Source: Bacteroidota bacterium (GTDB taxonomy: Bacteria > Bacteroidota > Bacteroidia > Sphingobacteriales > Sphingobacteriaceae). Taken from it: a stretch of 64,000 bases of DNA. Shown here one piece after another: positions 32,640 through 41,514 of this stretch; position 1 is the first letter of the stretch, and every line of letters starts with the position of its first letter. The notes below the pieces were generated by a model. That model was given only the letters and a program-made list of their open reading frames with translations. It was not told the DNA's origin and ran no database searches. The stretch covers positions 1-64,000 of the forward strand of contig JAEYZM010000014.1 in assembly GCA_023427985.1 (NCBI GenBank), given 5' to 3'. The position numbers and the translations under genes are program-made.

Positions 32640-33974
32640 ATGAAAACATCATTAAGCATAGTACTAGGAACGAGCATACTGTTGGTATCTTGTTCTACCA
32701 TGAATCAGTCGAGCTTACAAACAAGCAACGACGATTTATATTATTCGAAGGCAGATGCCAGAAGGGATGCGGTTTACAACCCTGAGGTCGATGTTACGAA
32801 TATGAGTCCTGCGAATCGCAACATGTACGATGAGGAGCCTCAACAGCAAAATAGGAGTTCGGAATACCAATACGAACAACCAAACGCTAACACATCGGCC
32901 CCAATCAATCAAAATCCAAACTACTCGGGTTCAGAAGAGTATGCCGATGGGAAGACGTACATTACTAATAATTATTACGGCGATGTGATTAACGAGGACG
33001 AGGATTATTACTATGCGCGTAGGATACAACGTTTTCATAGGCCGATGGTAGGATTTGGTTATTATTCTCCTGCATATTGTGGATTTTACAACGATCCATT
33101 TTGGGGAGGCGGATGGAATATGGGATTTGGATATTCTAGTCTTTGGGGACCGAGTTGGGGATTTGGCTGGGGAACTGGGTGGGGATGGGGTGCTGGCTGG
33201 GGAGGCGGATGGTACGACCCATTCTGGAGTCCATATTATTCGCCATACGCTTGGGGCGGAGGCTGGGGATGGAATTCTTGGTCGTATAGAAATGGATATT
33301 GGAACGGATATTGGGATGGCAGGAACGATAATAATTGGTGGGGAAATGGCGGAAACGCATGGGGAGGAAATAGAAATGTGGTCATGAATAAACCTCGTCC
33401 ATCGAGAGGTGGTGCGGTGGGTTCAGGTAATAGACCAGCACCTACACGAGAAGCAGGAAATATTGGAGGATCGGCAGGTACAGGCAGTATGCGTTCTGCA
33501 CCGATCGAACGAAATAGAACTGACAATCCGAATCAGGTACTTACACCTGGTACTCGAGAAACAGGAAATACCAATGCAGGCGATCGTACTATAAGTAGAC
33601 CTAGTCCTGCAGGATATACTCCGCCTCGAATTCCAAGTAGATCGGAGAATGTAAATGAGAATACAACTGCGAGACCAAATAATAATGGTACAGTGATTCG
33701 CAAAAAAGATGCAAATGCGGAACCGCCAAAAGTGAATCCAAACTTTGGAGGCACAAGAAATAATTCGAATGGAACGAGCCGACCTGCGACTACACCGAGA
33801 GTTCGTGAAGAAAGAGCTCCATCGATGTCGCGCCCTTCTGCACCATCGAATAACAGTAGACCTAGTTATTCGGCTCCATCGAGAGGTAACTCAGGTGGCG
33901 GATCTATGTCGAGACCATCAGGTGGTGGCGGAGGTGGTTCATCATCGGGTTCAAGACCAAGTAGACCACGTTAA
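32640..33974 (+). CDS. Gly/Trp-rich lipoprotein
   Basis: The 444-residue protein has a lipoprotein signal (lipobox LVSC, Cys near 18). A polar Asn/Gln-rich region reaches about 115 and contains YITNNYYGD. An aromatic block (about 135-245) is made almost only of G, W, Y, F, N and P. The long C-terminal tail is rich in Arg, Pro, Ser and Gly. This is an extracytoplasmic low-complexity protein of unknown role. A GGAGG Shine-Dalgarno at 32628-32632 supports the start, unusual in this window. It is followed 18 bases later by an outer-membrane protein gene, so the two are probably co-expressed. Confidence 0.78.
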   Translation: MKTSLSIVLGTSILLVSCSTMNQSSLQTSNDDLYYSKADARRDAVYNPEVDVTNMSPANRNMYDEEPQQQNRSSEYQYEQPNANTSAPINQNPNYSGSEEYADGKTYITNNYYGDVINEDEDYYYARRIQRFHRPMVGFGYYSPAYCGFYNDPFWGGGWNMGFGYSSLWGPSWGFGWGTGWGWGAGWGGGWYDPFWSPYYSPYAWGGGWGWNSWSYRNGYWNGYWDGRNDNNWWGNGGNAWGGNRNVVMNKPRPSRGGAVGSGNRPAPTREAGNIGGSAGTGSMRSAPIERNRTDNPNQVLTPGTRETGNTNAGDRTISRPSPAGYTPPRIPSRSENVNENTTARPNNNGTVIRKKDANAEPPKVNPNFGGTRNNSNGTSRPATTPRVREERAPSMSRPSAPSNNSRPSYSAPSRGNSGGGSMSRPSGGGGGGSSSGSRPSRPR

Positions 33975-33992
33975 TTTTTAGCGCAGATTCTT

Positions 33993-35480
33993 ATGAACAG
34001 AAAGATATTTTTAGTGATTGCCGGTATGTTTTTTACCGGCAGTATTTCTGCGCAGTACGCAGAAGATGCCTTGCGCTTTTCAAGAACATTCCCCGGTGGA
34101 ACAGCGCGCATCATGGGAATGGCAGGTGCACAGAATGCATTGGGAGCCGACATTAGTTCATTAGTCGGAAACCCTGCAGGACTGGGATTTTACAGAAGTT
34201 CTGATTTTAGTATCTCCCCTACCTTACGCTTTAATACCACAGAAAGTAAGGCTTTCGGAAATTTGAGTTCTGAGAAGAGAGATCAATTAAATATTGGAAG
34301 TTTAGGATTTACTGTAACTCAATTAAATCAAGATTATAGTGGGGCCGATGTTCAAAACGGTTGGGTGAGTTATACCTTCGGTTTTGGAATGAATAGAACA
34401 AATAGTTTTTTCGAAAACAGGTATTTCAGTGGAACCAATTCTAATAGCGCGATCGGTAATTATTTTGCAGAGATAGCAAATGGACGTGATGCATCGGCAT
34501 TCCCCGATACTAATGTTACTTCTTTAGAAGATATGGCATGGTACGGATACGTCATCGACTTTGATACTGTTAGCAATAGTTTTATTCGAGTGGGTAATGG
34601 AAGTGTGCGACAAACACAAGCCGATCAGATAGAAGGTTCTCAAAACGAATGGACATTTGCCTTTGGTGCGAACTATTCGAATACCCTATATCTAGGGGCT
34701 TCCATAGGATTAGGTACGGTTCGTTACGAGCGTGTTAGTAAGTTTACGGAAAGCGATATCAACGATCCTTTGTACAATTTGCAGAATGTTACCCTGAACG
34801 ATCGATTGACAGTTGATGGTAGTTCTTTCAATATTAAAATTGGAGCGATTGTTCGTCCGACCGATTTTGTGCGTGTAGGATTGAGCATGCAAACTCCAGA
34901 TTATTACAACTTGGATGAAAGCTATGTTACCGATTTGAGCAGTGTTGCAAATCCAACAGGAAATGCTGTTGAGAATTTCAGATACAATTCGCTCGAATAT
35001 TTATTTCAATACAAACTTCGAACACCATTTAGATACAATGCTGGCTTGGCATTTATCTTTAATAAATTGGGTTTAATTTCTGCCGATGTAGAGCTTGTGG
35101 ATTATTCAAACAATCGATTAAGCGCTGGAGGTGATTTTGCAGATTTCGGACCAGAACAAAATGGTGTTATACAAAATTTATATAAGAGTGCTTACAACGT
35201 ACGTATAGGTGCAGAAGGTAAATTAGGACCATTTAGTATTCGTGGTGGATATGCAAGATATGGCGACCCTACTACCAGCACTAAAATTGATTTGAGTAGA
35301 AATATTTTATCGGGAGGTATTGGATACCGACAAAGCGATTATTATTTCGATTTAGCATTTGTTAATCAACAACATAAAAATATTTACTCGCCTTATTTTT
35401 TGAATAACGGTTCAGAACCTCAAATCGAAAATACGGTAAACACCAATTCTGTGATTTTAACTGTAGGAACTAGGTTTTAA
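33993..35480 (+). CDS. OmpP1/FadL-like outer-membrane barrel protein
   Basis: The 495-residue protein has a signal peptide ending TGSISAQ and opens with DALRFSRTFPGGTARIMGMAGAQ... then GNPAGLGFYRSSDFSIS. This hatch-and-barrel opening is typical of the OmpP1/FadL/TodX-like family of Bacteroidota. Alternating strands continue to the end, which closes in an aromatic TVGTRF as barrels do. Family members import hydrophobic compounds, but this branch is uncharacterised. A terminator hairpin follows at 35506-35550. Confidence 0.82.
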   Translation: MNRKIFLVIAGMFFTGSISAQYAEDALRFSRTFPGGTARIMGMAGAQNALGADISSLVGNPAGLGFYRSSDFSISPTLRFNTTESKAFGNLSSEKRDQLNIGSLGFTVTQLNQDYSGADVQNGWVSYTFGFGMNRTNSFFENRYFSGTNSNSAIGNYFAEIANGRDASAFPDTNVTSLEDMAWYGYVIDFDTVSNSFIRVGNGSVRQTQADQIEGSQNEWTFAFGANYSNTLYLGASIGLGTVRYERVSKFTESDINDPLYNLQNVTLNDRLTVDGSSFNIKIGAIVRPTDFVRVGLSMQTPDYYNLDESYVTDLSSVANPTGNAVENFRYNSLEYLFQYKLRTPFRYNAGLAFIFNKLGLISADVELVDYSNNRLSAGGDFADFGPEQNGVIQNLYKSAYNVRIGAEGKLGPFSIRGGYARYGDPTTSTKIDLSRNILSGGIGYRQSDYYFDLAFVNQQHKNIYSPYFLNNGSEPQIENTVNTNSVILTVGTRF

Positions 35481-35505
35481 TTCATTTTTGGTTTTAAGAT
35501 AAATT

Positions 35506-35550
35506 GGGAGTTTTTAAATAGAAATAATTCTAATTTAAAGGCTCCCTTTT
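35506..35550 (+). terminator. Terminator after the OmpP1/FadL-like gene
   Basis: GGGAG (35506-35510) pairs with CTCCC (35542-35546), extended by TTTAAA pairing inside, then TTTTCTT. The stem is imperfect. Confidence 0.5.
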
Positions 35551-35606
35551 CTTATTTTCGCCAAACAAAGAACATACAATTTTGTCATTGTATATATTCC
35601 TACATT

Positions 35607-37511
35607 ATGGCATACAAAAATTTGCAACACTTCATAAAAGCGCTAGAAGAAGCTGGTGAATTAGTTAGAATTAAAGAATACGTAAATCCTGAACTAGAGA
35701 TTACTGAAATAACCGATAGAGTTTCTAAGCAATACGGTCCTGCATTATTATTTGAAAATACTGGATACGACTTCCCTGTCTTGATTAATTCCATGGGAAA
35801 TTACAAACGCATGTGTATGGCATTAGGCGTTGAAAATATGGATGAAATAAGCAAGGAGATAGAAGGACTTTTTAAAATGCTAACAGGCCCGAAAGATAAT
35901 TTATTGGACAAGTTGAAAATGTTACCAAAGTTAGGGCAAATATCATCTTGGATGCCAAAGGTTGTATCGGGTAAGGGCGAATGTCAGGAAGTGATATTAA
36001 ATGATCCTGATATTACTAAATTCCCTGTATTGAAATGTTGGCCAGAAGATGGTGGACCTTTTATCACACTGCCTGTTATTCATACTAAAGATCCACAGAC
36101 AGGTATACGAAACGTAGGCATGTACCGCATGCAAGTATTTGAAAAAAATATGACTGGCATGCATTGGCATAAGCACAAAGTATCGGCACGTCATTACAAT
36201 GAATATAAAAAATTAGGGCAGAAAATGCCTGTAGCTGTTGCATTGGGAGGAGATCCGGTATATACCTATGCTGCTACTGCCCCATTGCCAGATGGTATCG
36301 ATGAATACATGTTAGCGGGATTTTTGCGTAAGAAAAAAGTAGAATTGGTGCAATGCATCACACAAGACATTCAAGTTCCTGCCGATGCCGATATTATCAT
36401 TGAAGGCTATGTAGATCCGCAAGAAGATTGGATTTGGGAAGGACCGTTCGGAGATCATACCGGTTATTATTCTTTGGCCGATTGGTATCCTCGCTTTCAT
36501 ATAACTTGTATTACACATCGCAAGAACGCAGTGTATCCCGCTACCATTGTAGGCATACCTCCACAAGAAGATGCTTGGATTGGGAAAGCAACTGAACGAA
36601 TTTTCTTGGCACCTATCAAAATGACAATGGTACCAGAGATTGTGGACATGGTATTGCCGATGGAAGGTGTATTTCACAATTTAGTGATTGTAAAAATCAA
36701 AAAAGACTATCCAGGTCAAGCCATCAAAGTGATGAACTCATTATGGGGTGCAGGACAAATGATGTTTACAAAAATGATGATTGTGGTCGATGGTGATGTG
36801 AACATTCACGATAATTTAGAAGTAGCAAAATACATCTCTGAAAATGTAGATCCACAAAACGATATCATTTATACCAGTGGTCCTATGGATGTCTTAGATC
36901 ATTCATGTTCTAAAGCTGCATTTGGCGGTAAGATGGGGATCGATGCAACACGTAAACTTCCTGAAGAAATGCGTGGTTCAGAGAATGTGAAAATGAAATT
37001 AAGTCCTATTGCTGATAAACAAAAAATTTATTCTGAATATCCTGAGATCAAAGACATCAACGATGAACTATTGAAATTAGGAGTTTCATTAGTAGTAGTA
37101 TCGGTTGAGAAAAATCGCAAAGGGCATATCAAAGAATTGAACGAACAACTTTTTGCAAGAGAAGAATTCAAACAAGTTAAAGTGATTATATACTTGGAGC
37201 ATACCATCGACATTAGTGATTTAGCCGATGCGGTATGGCGATTCTCCAATAACGTAGATCCAAAACGCGATGCTTTCACGATTGATGCAGATAACGAAAA
37301 CAGTATCTCGCATGTTGGTTTCGATGGTACCCGAAAAACAAAAGAATTAGACGGTTTCCAACGCGATTGGCCGAATATCTTAGCTAATACTCAAGAAGTA
37401 ATTGAAAAAGTAGATGCGATGTGGGATAAATTAGGCTTAGGTCCTTTTGTAGAATCACCATCGAGAAAATACATTAAGCAATTGTATGCTGGCGGAGCGG
37501 TTGCTAAATAA
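35607..37511 (+). CDS. UbiD-family decarboxylase
   Basis: The 634-residue protein carries UbiD-family landmarks: the WPEDGGPFITLPVIHTKDP segment, HKHKVSARHYNEYKK, and EGPFGDHTGYYSLADWYPRFH, in which the Glu and Asp belong to the prFMN/active-site region. UbiD enzymes use prenylated FMN to decarboxylate aromatic or unsaturated acids. In Bacteroidota this long form is annotated as the menaquinone-pathway decarboxylase, but no menaquinone or UbiX gene is adjacent, so the substrate is left open. It is cytoplasmic, with a mild C-terminal extension. Confidence 0.88.
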   Translation: MAYKNLQHFIKALEEAGELVRIKEYVNPELEITEITDRVSKQYGPALLFENTGYDFPVLINSMGNYKRMCMALGVENMDEISKEIEGLFKMLTGPKDNLLDKLKMLPKLGQISSWMPKVVSGKGECQEVILNDPDITKFPVLKCWPEDGGPFITLPVIHTKDPQTGIRNVGMYRMQVFEKNMTGMHWHKHKVSARHYNEYKKLGQKMPVAVALGGDPVYTYAATAPLPDGIDEYMLAGFLRKKKVELVQCITQDIQVPADADIIIEGYVDPQEDWIWEGPFGDHTGYYSLADWYPRFHITCITHRKNAVYPATIVGIPPQEDAWIGKATERIFLAPIKMTMVPEIVDMVLPMEGVFHNLVIVKIKKDYPGQAIKVMNSLWGAGQMMFTKMMIVVDGDVNIHDNLEVAKYISENVDPQNDIIYTSGPMDVLDHSCSKAAFGGKMGIDATRKLPEEMRGSENVKMKLSPIADKQKIYSEYPEIKDINDELLKLGVSLVVVSVEKNRKGHIKELNEQLFAREEFKQVKVIIYLEHTIDISDLADAVWRFSNNVDPKRDAFTIDADNENSISHVGFDGTRKTKELDGFQRDWPNILANTQEVIEKVDAMWDKLGLGPFVESPSRKYIKQLYAGGAVAK

Positions 37512-37540
37512 GTATTAAGTACAAAGTATTAAGTATTAAG
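37511..37540 (+). repeat. Intergenic repeat family B copy
   Basis: AGTATTAAGTACAAAGTATT followed by AAGTATTAAG begins on the last base of the UbiD-like stop codon. It is here at a gene end, unlike the two other copies, which lie before gene starts. Confidence 0.6.
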
Positions 37541-37549
37541 ATTTTTGTT

Positions 37550-37593
37550 GTGCTATTTGTCTTTTCATCACCTGATGAAAAAATAGATAGCAC
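37550..37593. terminator. Hairpin between convergent UbiD-like and HAD genes
   Basis: TTTTCATCA/TGATGAAAA with a CC loop, extended by GTGCTAT/ATAGCAC after an internal mismatch region. It is a likely stop signal for the UbiD-like transcript, though the T run is weak. Confidence 0.5.
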
Positions 37594-37659
37594 ACATTAT
37601 CCACTATCCACTAAAACTAAACAACTAGCATCCCGATGGCTATCGGGATAGCACACTAG
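37591..37659. repeat. Intergenic repeat family D copy
   Basis: Contains CACTATCCACT words, CTAGCATCCC and a palindrome with one mismatch pair at 37630-37649, followed by ATAGCACACTAG. It matches 3145-3222 and runs into the HAD stop codon. Confidence 0.6.
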
Positions 37660-38270
37660 AAAAGTTTTTCTACATGGCAAAAATCAACACCCGCTGCTTT
37701 TGCACAATTCTCATCAATGTCGGCATCGCCAATAAACACTACATCTTCGGCGATTAAATTATGTTCTTCCATAAGTTTTAGCATTGCATCGGGTGCGGGT
37801 TTGGGTTTTATTTCATTGGCGAAATAACATTTGATATGCTTTTGCAATCCCTTCCATTCTAGTTGTGTGATCTTATTGTATTGTTGTTCGGGATGTCCGT
37901 TGGTTAAGATGAAAATATATTTTTTCTCATCCACTAGAAGATTCATCAATTCTTCAACTTCTTTAAACATCAATAGCTTGAGGGGCAATCGACCTGTACG
38001 CATTAAGCGAAGAAAATTTTCTTTATACTCTTCTTTTAAATTAAATCGTTCAATCAATTTATCAAAGAGATTATGTCGACCTACCGATTCAAATTCATCA
38101 ATCAAAAACTTAGTTACTTTTTCATGATCATAGGTCTCTTGATATTCAATAAACTGTCCGATCATATAATAAATCTGATATAAATAATCTTTTTCTGGAT
38201 AAATTGTATTATCCAAGTCGAAGACAAATGCTTTTTTAGTGGAGAGATATTGTTGGTATTTTTTGGACAT
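37656..38270 (-). CDS. HAD-superfamily hydrolase, pyrimidine 5'-nucleotidase-like
   Basis: The 204-residue protein has the HAD motifs FDLDNTIYPE (nucleophile Asp), ILTNGHPEQQYNKI (motif II) and VFIGDADIDENCAKAAG (motif IV). An all-helical cap lies between motifs I and II (about 30-95), the layout of the Sdt1/YjjG-like nucleotidase branch. It would dephosphorylate a small phosphorylated metabolite. It is last in a minus-strand set after PIG-L and ATP-grasp genes, 21 bases after the latter, and that gap contains a family A repeat. Confidence 0.85.
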   Translation of the reverse strand: MSKKYQQYLSTKKAFVFDLDNTIYPEKDYLYQIYYMIGQFIEYQETYDHEKVTKFLIDEFESVGRHNLFDKLIERFNLKEEYKENFLRLMRTGRLPLKLLMFKEVEELMNLLVDEKKYIFILTNGHPEQQYNKITQLEWKGLQKHIKCYFANEIKPKPAPDAMLKLMEEHNLIAEDVVFIGDADIDENCAKAAGVDFCHVEKLF

Positions 38271-38276
38271 GTTGTG

Positions 38277-38309
38277 ATAGTATATAAGTAGCTAGTAGCT
38301 AGTAGCTAG
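38277..38309 (-). repeat. Intergenic repeat family A copy
   Basis: AAGTAGCTAGTAGCTAGTAG-type words overlap the end of the ATP-grasp gene and lie about six bases before the HAD start codon. In the minus sense it ends ATATACTATC, as does the 28691-28720 copy. Confidence 0.6.
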
Positions 38310-39350
38310 AAAAAAAACTTCATTCCAGTACCTAATGAATCTAGTATTCCAAATTACTTGGAGTTCATCTTCTTCAATCGGTAATTGCAATGCTTGTTTT
38401 ACTGCTAAGGCTGGTAAATTAATTCCAGCGCCTAATCCTGCTACAATGGTGCCTTGCACTCGAGGATTAATTTCCAATATTTTATAATCGCCTTCTTCCG
38501 ATTGTTTTACTTGAATGCCGATGTTACCGTGCAGATGCAATGATTTGATGATATCGGTACAATAGCTGATGATTTCTTTATTATAAATAAATTCTCCTTC
38601 GGTGCTTATACCTTCTTTCATTTTAATGCGAGACCTCGGCACAATCACAATAGGTTCTCCATTGTTCGCAAGACAGTCGACAGAAAATTCCAATCCGGGT
38701 AAGTACTCAGAAATTAATAACTCTGGAAATTTATACTGCTGTATTAATTCTTTCAATTTCGCAACACTCATATAAGTGCTGTTTGGCTTTTCATGAAAGA
38801 GTAAATGATATTCGTCGATTGCAGGATCTAAAATTCTAAAACCTCTTGAACCGTTGGAAACAGTAGGTTTAAAGCATACCTTTTTATTCGGATAATCGAG
38901 ATAATCCAATGCCGATTCCAATTCTTCTAAATTTTGAATCAATTTATATTTTGGAACCTTAATATTAAACTGTTCCAAATGCTGATACAATCGGCCTTTA
39001 TCGTTTGCAATATTTAATACCAATTCATCGGATACTAATACATGAACGCCGATGGTACGGAATTCATCTTTATGTGCCGATAATGGAAATAGTTCGCGGG
39101 TAACCAGGGGCATGATCACTTGAATGTTTTCTTTCAAGCATATGGATCGTAATGCAGGAATAAATTCGGGATCGTTTGCTTTAGGAATTTGATAAAAATT
39201 TCCATACAAATATTTCCCTAGTGCTTGGTCATCGGCATCGCATACAACCAAATGTAAATTTTGCATTTGTGTAAGGCATTTAATAATGCCCGCTGCGCCC
39301 GGTGCACCTGCACCCGTCATTAAGACACGAATTTTAGTTACATGATCCAT
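38292..39350 (-). CDS. ATP-grasp carboxylate-amine ligase-like protein
   Basis: The 352-residue protein has an N-terminal Rossmann-like segment (VLMTGAGAPGAAGIIKCLT) and a CarB-like ATP-grasp fold. That fold shows KPTVSNGSRGFRIL, SEYLPGLEFSVDCL and the metal-binding LEINPRVQGT. It should activate a carboxylate as an acyl phosphate and ligate an amine or thiol. It overlaps the PIG-L deacetylase by 13 bases, so the two enzymes probably act on one pathway, perhaps building an amide on a deacetylated amino sugar (inference). Substrates cannot be read from the sequence. Confidence 0.82.
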   Translation of the reverse strand: MDHVTKIRVLMTGAGAPGAAGIIKCLTQMQNLHLVVCDADDQALGKYLYGNFYQIPKANDPEFIPALRSICLKENIQVIMPLVTRELFPLSAHKDEFRTIGVHVLVSDELVLNIANDKGRLYQHLEQFNIKVPKYKLIQNLEELESALDYLDYPNKKVCFKPTVSNGSRGFRILDPAIDEYHLLFHEKPNSTYMSVAKLKELIQQYKFPELLISEYLPGLEFSVDCLANNGEPIVIVPRSRIKMKEGISTEGEFIYNKEIISYCTDIIKSLHLHGNIGIQVKQSEEGDYKILEINPRVQGTIVAGLGAGINLPALAVKQALQLPIEEDELQVIWNTRFIRYWNEVFFLATSY

Positions 39351-39976
39351 CGTACTACTTCAAAAACTTCTGCGTATCGTTCCGAAATTTGAACACCTCT
39401 GGTTCTTGCCAAACCCCTTAAGAATTCTTCGTTTGCATAAGGCCTATGACTTTGACTCTCGTATTTAGAAAGTGCGTCGATTTTTTTGCGGATATGATTT
39501 TCTTCCAATGGAATAAAACATGTGGTATCGAAAGAAATATTGTTCCAAGGTAATTCGTAAGATAAAATTGAAATCGTTTTATAAGCACGTAATGCTTCTT
39601 GTGATATGGTGCCATGATCTTGATGCAAATCGGTAAGTGATGGGACCAATACCAAGCTCGGATTCAATTTATTTTTCAATTCAATCATATCTTGCAAAAT
39701 GGCTTGACGATGATAACTGAAAGTCCTTACCTCGTAATTAAATAAAAATAAATTCTCTTCTGGAATGCCTAAAACTTTTGTAGCGGCCTTTACTTCCTTT
39801 ATCAAAATATCTGAAGGTAAATGACTCGGCACCGATATCTCGCATGCCGAAAAAGCTGCATAATAGACCTCATGCCCTTGTTCTAAAAATTTCGAAATGC
39901 TACCTCCACAACCCAACTCCCCATCGTCTGTATGAGGGGCCAATACCAATATCTTTTGTTTACTCGATTTGAACAT
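39338..39976 (-). CDS. PIG-L / LmbE family deacetylase
   Basis: The 212-residue protein has the zinc motifs APHTDDGELGCGGS near 13-26 and PSLTDLHQDHGTI near 111-123 of the PIG-L family. These N-deacetylases act on amino-sugar conjugates such as GlcNAc-PI, GlcNAc-inositol and the BshB substrate. It begins 70 bases from a divergent membrane glycosyltransferase and is followed by the overlapping ATP-grasp gene. It lacks a signal peptide and is cytoplasmic. The context suggests glycan precursor modification. Confidence 0.87.
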   Translation of the reverse strand: MFKSSKQKILVLAPHTDDGELGCGGSISKFLEQGHEVYYAAFSACEISVPSHLPSDILIKEVKAATKVLGIPEENLFLFNYEVRTFSYHRQAILQDMIELKNKLNPSLVLVPSLTDLHQDHGTISQEALRAYKTISILSYELPWNNISFDTTCFIPLEENHIRKKIDALSKYESQSHRPYANEEFLRGLARTRGVQISERYAEVFEVVRWIM

Positions 39977-40046
39977 AATTGTAAAATAACGATGAAATAT
40001 ACTTAGTTTTATGCAAATTCATACAGAAATTAAAAGAAAGCTTTGA

Positions 40047-41513
40047 ATGAAATTGAAAAATAAGGCGATATATGTTTTTATTGGCATTGTTTTCCTACTC
40101 AATTTACTGCACCTGAATAAAGTTCCCATTGCATGGATCGATGAAATCATGCTCATTGACCCTGCTTGGAATTTCTTAAAAACAGGAGCTTTCGCTGGTA
40201 AGGTTTGGCCACACGAGGGTGCCGAAACAATTTTCTTAGCCTATCTTCCACTCGGATCCTTTTTACATTTTATCGATCTAAGTATTTTTCCCAAAGAATT
40301 ATTTTACACGCGACTGCCATGGTTGATCTACTACATCGGCCTATGCATTTTTGTGTACAAATACATACTTGCACGTTATATGCATTTACCATCGGCTGCA
40401 TTGCTTTTCATAGCTCTGTTTATTGTCGATGAGTGCATTAATAATTCATTACGTAACGGAAGAATTGAAATGCCTTCGATGCTCATTATTGCAGCATTGT
40501 TTTATTTGAACATTAGAAATATACGACCAAGTATTCAAGCGGTTTTACTCTCTCTATTATTTATTAGTCATCCGGGTTTTTACCCTATTGGCATAGTACT
40601 AAGTTTGAATTTGTTGACAAAAAAAGCCAGTATTTTCAAACGATTGCAATACATTTTAATAATTGGAGCTCTACCATTCTTTTATTTGTATATGGCCGAT
40701 TTTAATTTCCAAACGATATATGAGCAATTGGTACTGCATGGTAGAGAGCACGATGAAACGGTGGTACCTGGGCAACTATTTTACAATCATTTTATTGGCC
40801 GATTTTTACCTATTTACAAGTATCAATTTTGGATGATTGGTTTAAATATTTTGGCACATATTTACTGCTTATATGTGATTATTTTCAGATGGAATCCGAG
40901 AGTACAGGTCTTGGAATGGGCCTTCCTATTTACATCTGTATTCTGGTATTTTAATCTCGCTCCTTTCAACCGATATACTTCTATTTTAACATTAATGACC
41001 TTCTTATTATTACCTGGAATCATTCAAAGAATTTTATCGGTTTACGGATATTTGAGAGTCAACTTGAAAATCATTAAACCTTTACAAATAGGACTGTTTG
41101 TGCTGGTTTTGGGCCTATGTTCGGCGAACTTTTTTGTAAGACATTTTACAATTGCTCAACAATGGAATGCAAGGAATGAATACAAAGTATACGATTGGTT
41201 GGATCAGCATGTACCTAAAGACAAAAATGTTTTAATTATTGATGAGGCGGTGGGATTTTATTATGCCATGCAACATGAAAATGTATCCTTTACACTCCCC
41301 TATGCATTACATAAATACCGTGTAGAGCAATACGATAAAATTTATTATTTAACTTTACGAGATAGTAATACATCGGCACAATTAATCAATACATATAGTT
41401 GTAAGGATGATTTAAAATACAAATTGAGCAATCAAAAAATTCTGACATACAATGGACTTAAATTGTATGAGATAAAATCGGATTCGGAGTTAAAAGAAAT
41501 TTGGAGAAAGTAA
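40047..41513 (+). CDS. GT-C family membrane glycosyltransferase (ArnT/PMT-like)
   Basis: This 488-residue polytopic protein has about ten to eleven hydrophobic segments. The first periplasmic loop carries WIDEIMLIDPAW, the Asp-Glu metal/substrate motif of GT39/GT83-type transferases. A soluble C-terminal part (about 390-488, with YDWLDQHVPKDKNVLIIDEA) follows the last membrane segment. It would transfer a sugar from a polyprenyl-phosphate donor on the outer face of the inner membrane. It is one base upstream of a LolD-like ATPase gene. The acceptor is unknown. Confidence 0.78.
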   Translation: MKLKNKAIYVFIGIVFLLNLLHLNKVPIAWIDEIMLIDPAWNFLKTGAFAGKVWPHEGAETIFLAYLPLGSFLHFIDLSIFPKELFYTRLPWLIYYIGLCIFVYKYILARYMHLPSAALLFIALFIVDECINNSLRNGRIEMPSMLIIAALFYLNIRNIRPSIQAVLLSLLFISHPGFYPIGIVLSLNLLTKKASIFKRLQYILIIGALPFFYLYMADFNFQTIYEQLVLHGREHDETVVPGQLFYNHFIGRFLPIYKYQFWMIGLNILAHIYCLYVIIFRWNPRVQVLEWAFLFTSVFWYFNLAPFNRYTSILTLMTFLLLPGIIQRILSVYGYLRVNLKIIKPLQIGLFVLVLGLCSANFFVRHFTIAQQWNARNEYKVYDWLDQHVPKDKNVLIIDEAVGFYYAMQHENVSFTLPYALHKYRVEQYDKIYYLTLRDSNTSAQLINTYSCKDDLKYKLSNQKILTYNGLKLYEIKSDSELKEIWRK

Positions 41514-41514
41514 T

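Noticed and set aside
33055..33387. Overlapping frames in the Gly/Trp-rich lipoprotein gene
   Set aside because: They arise from the repetitive GGATGG codons and are not supported by a start site or signal.
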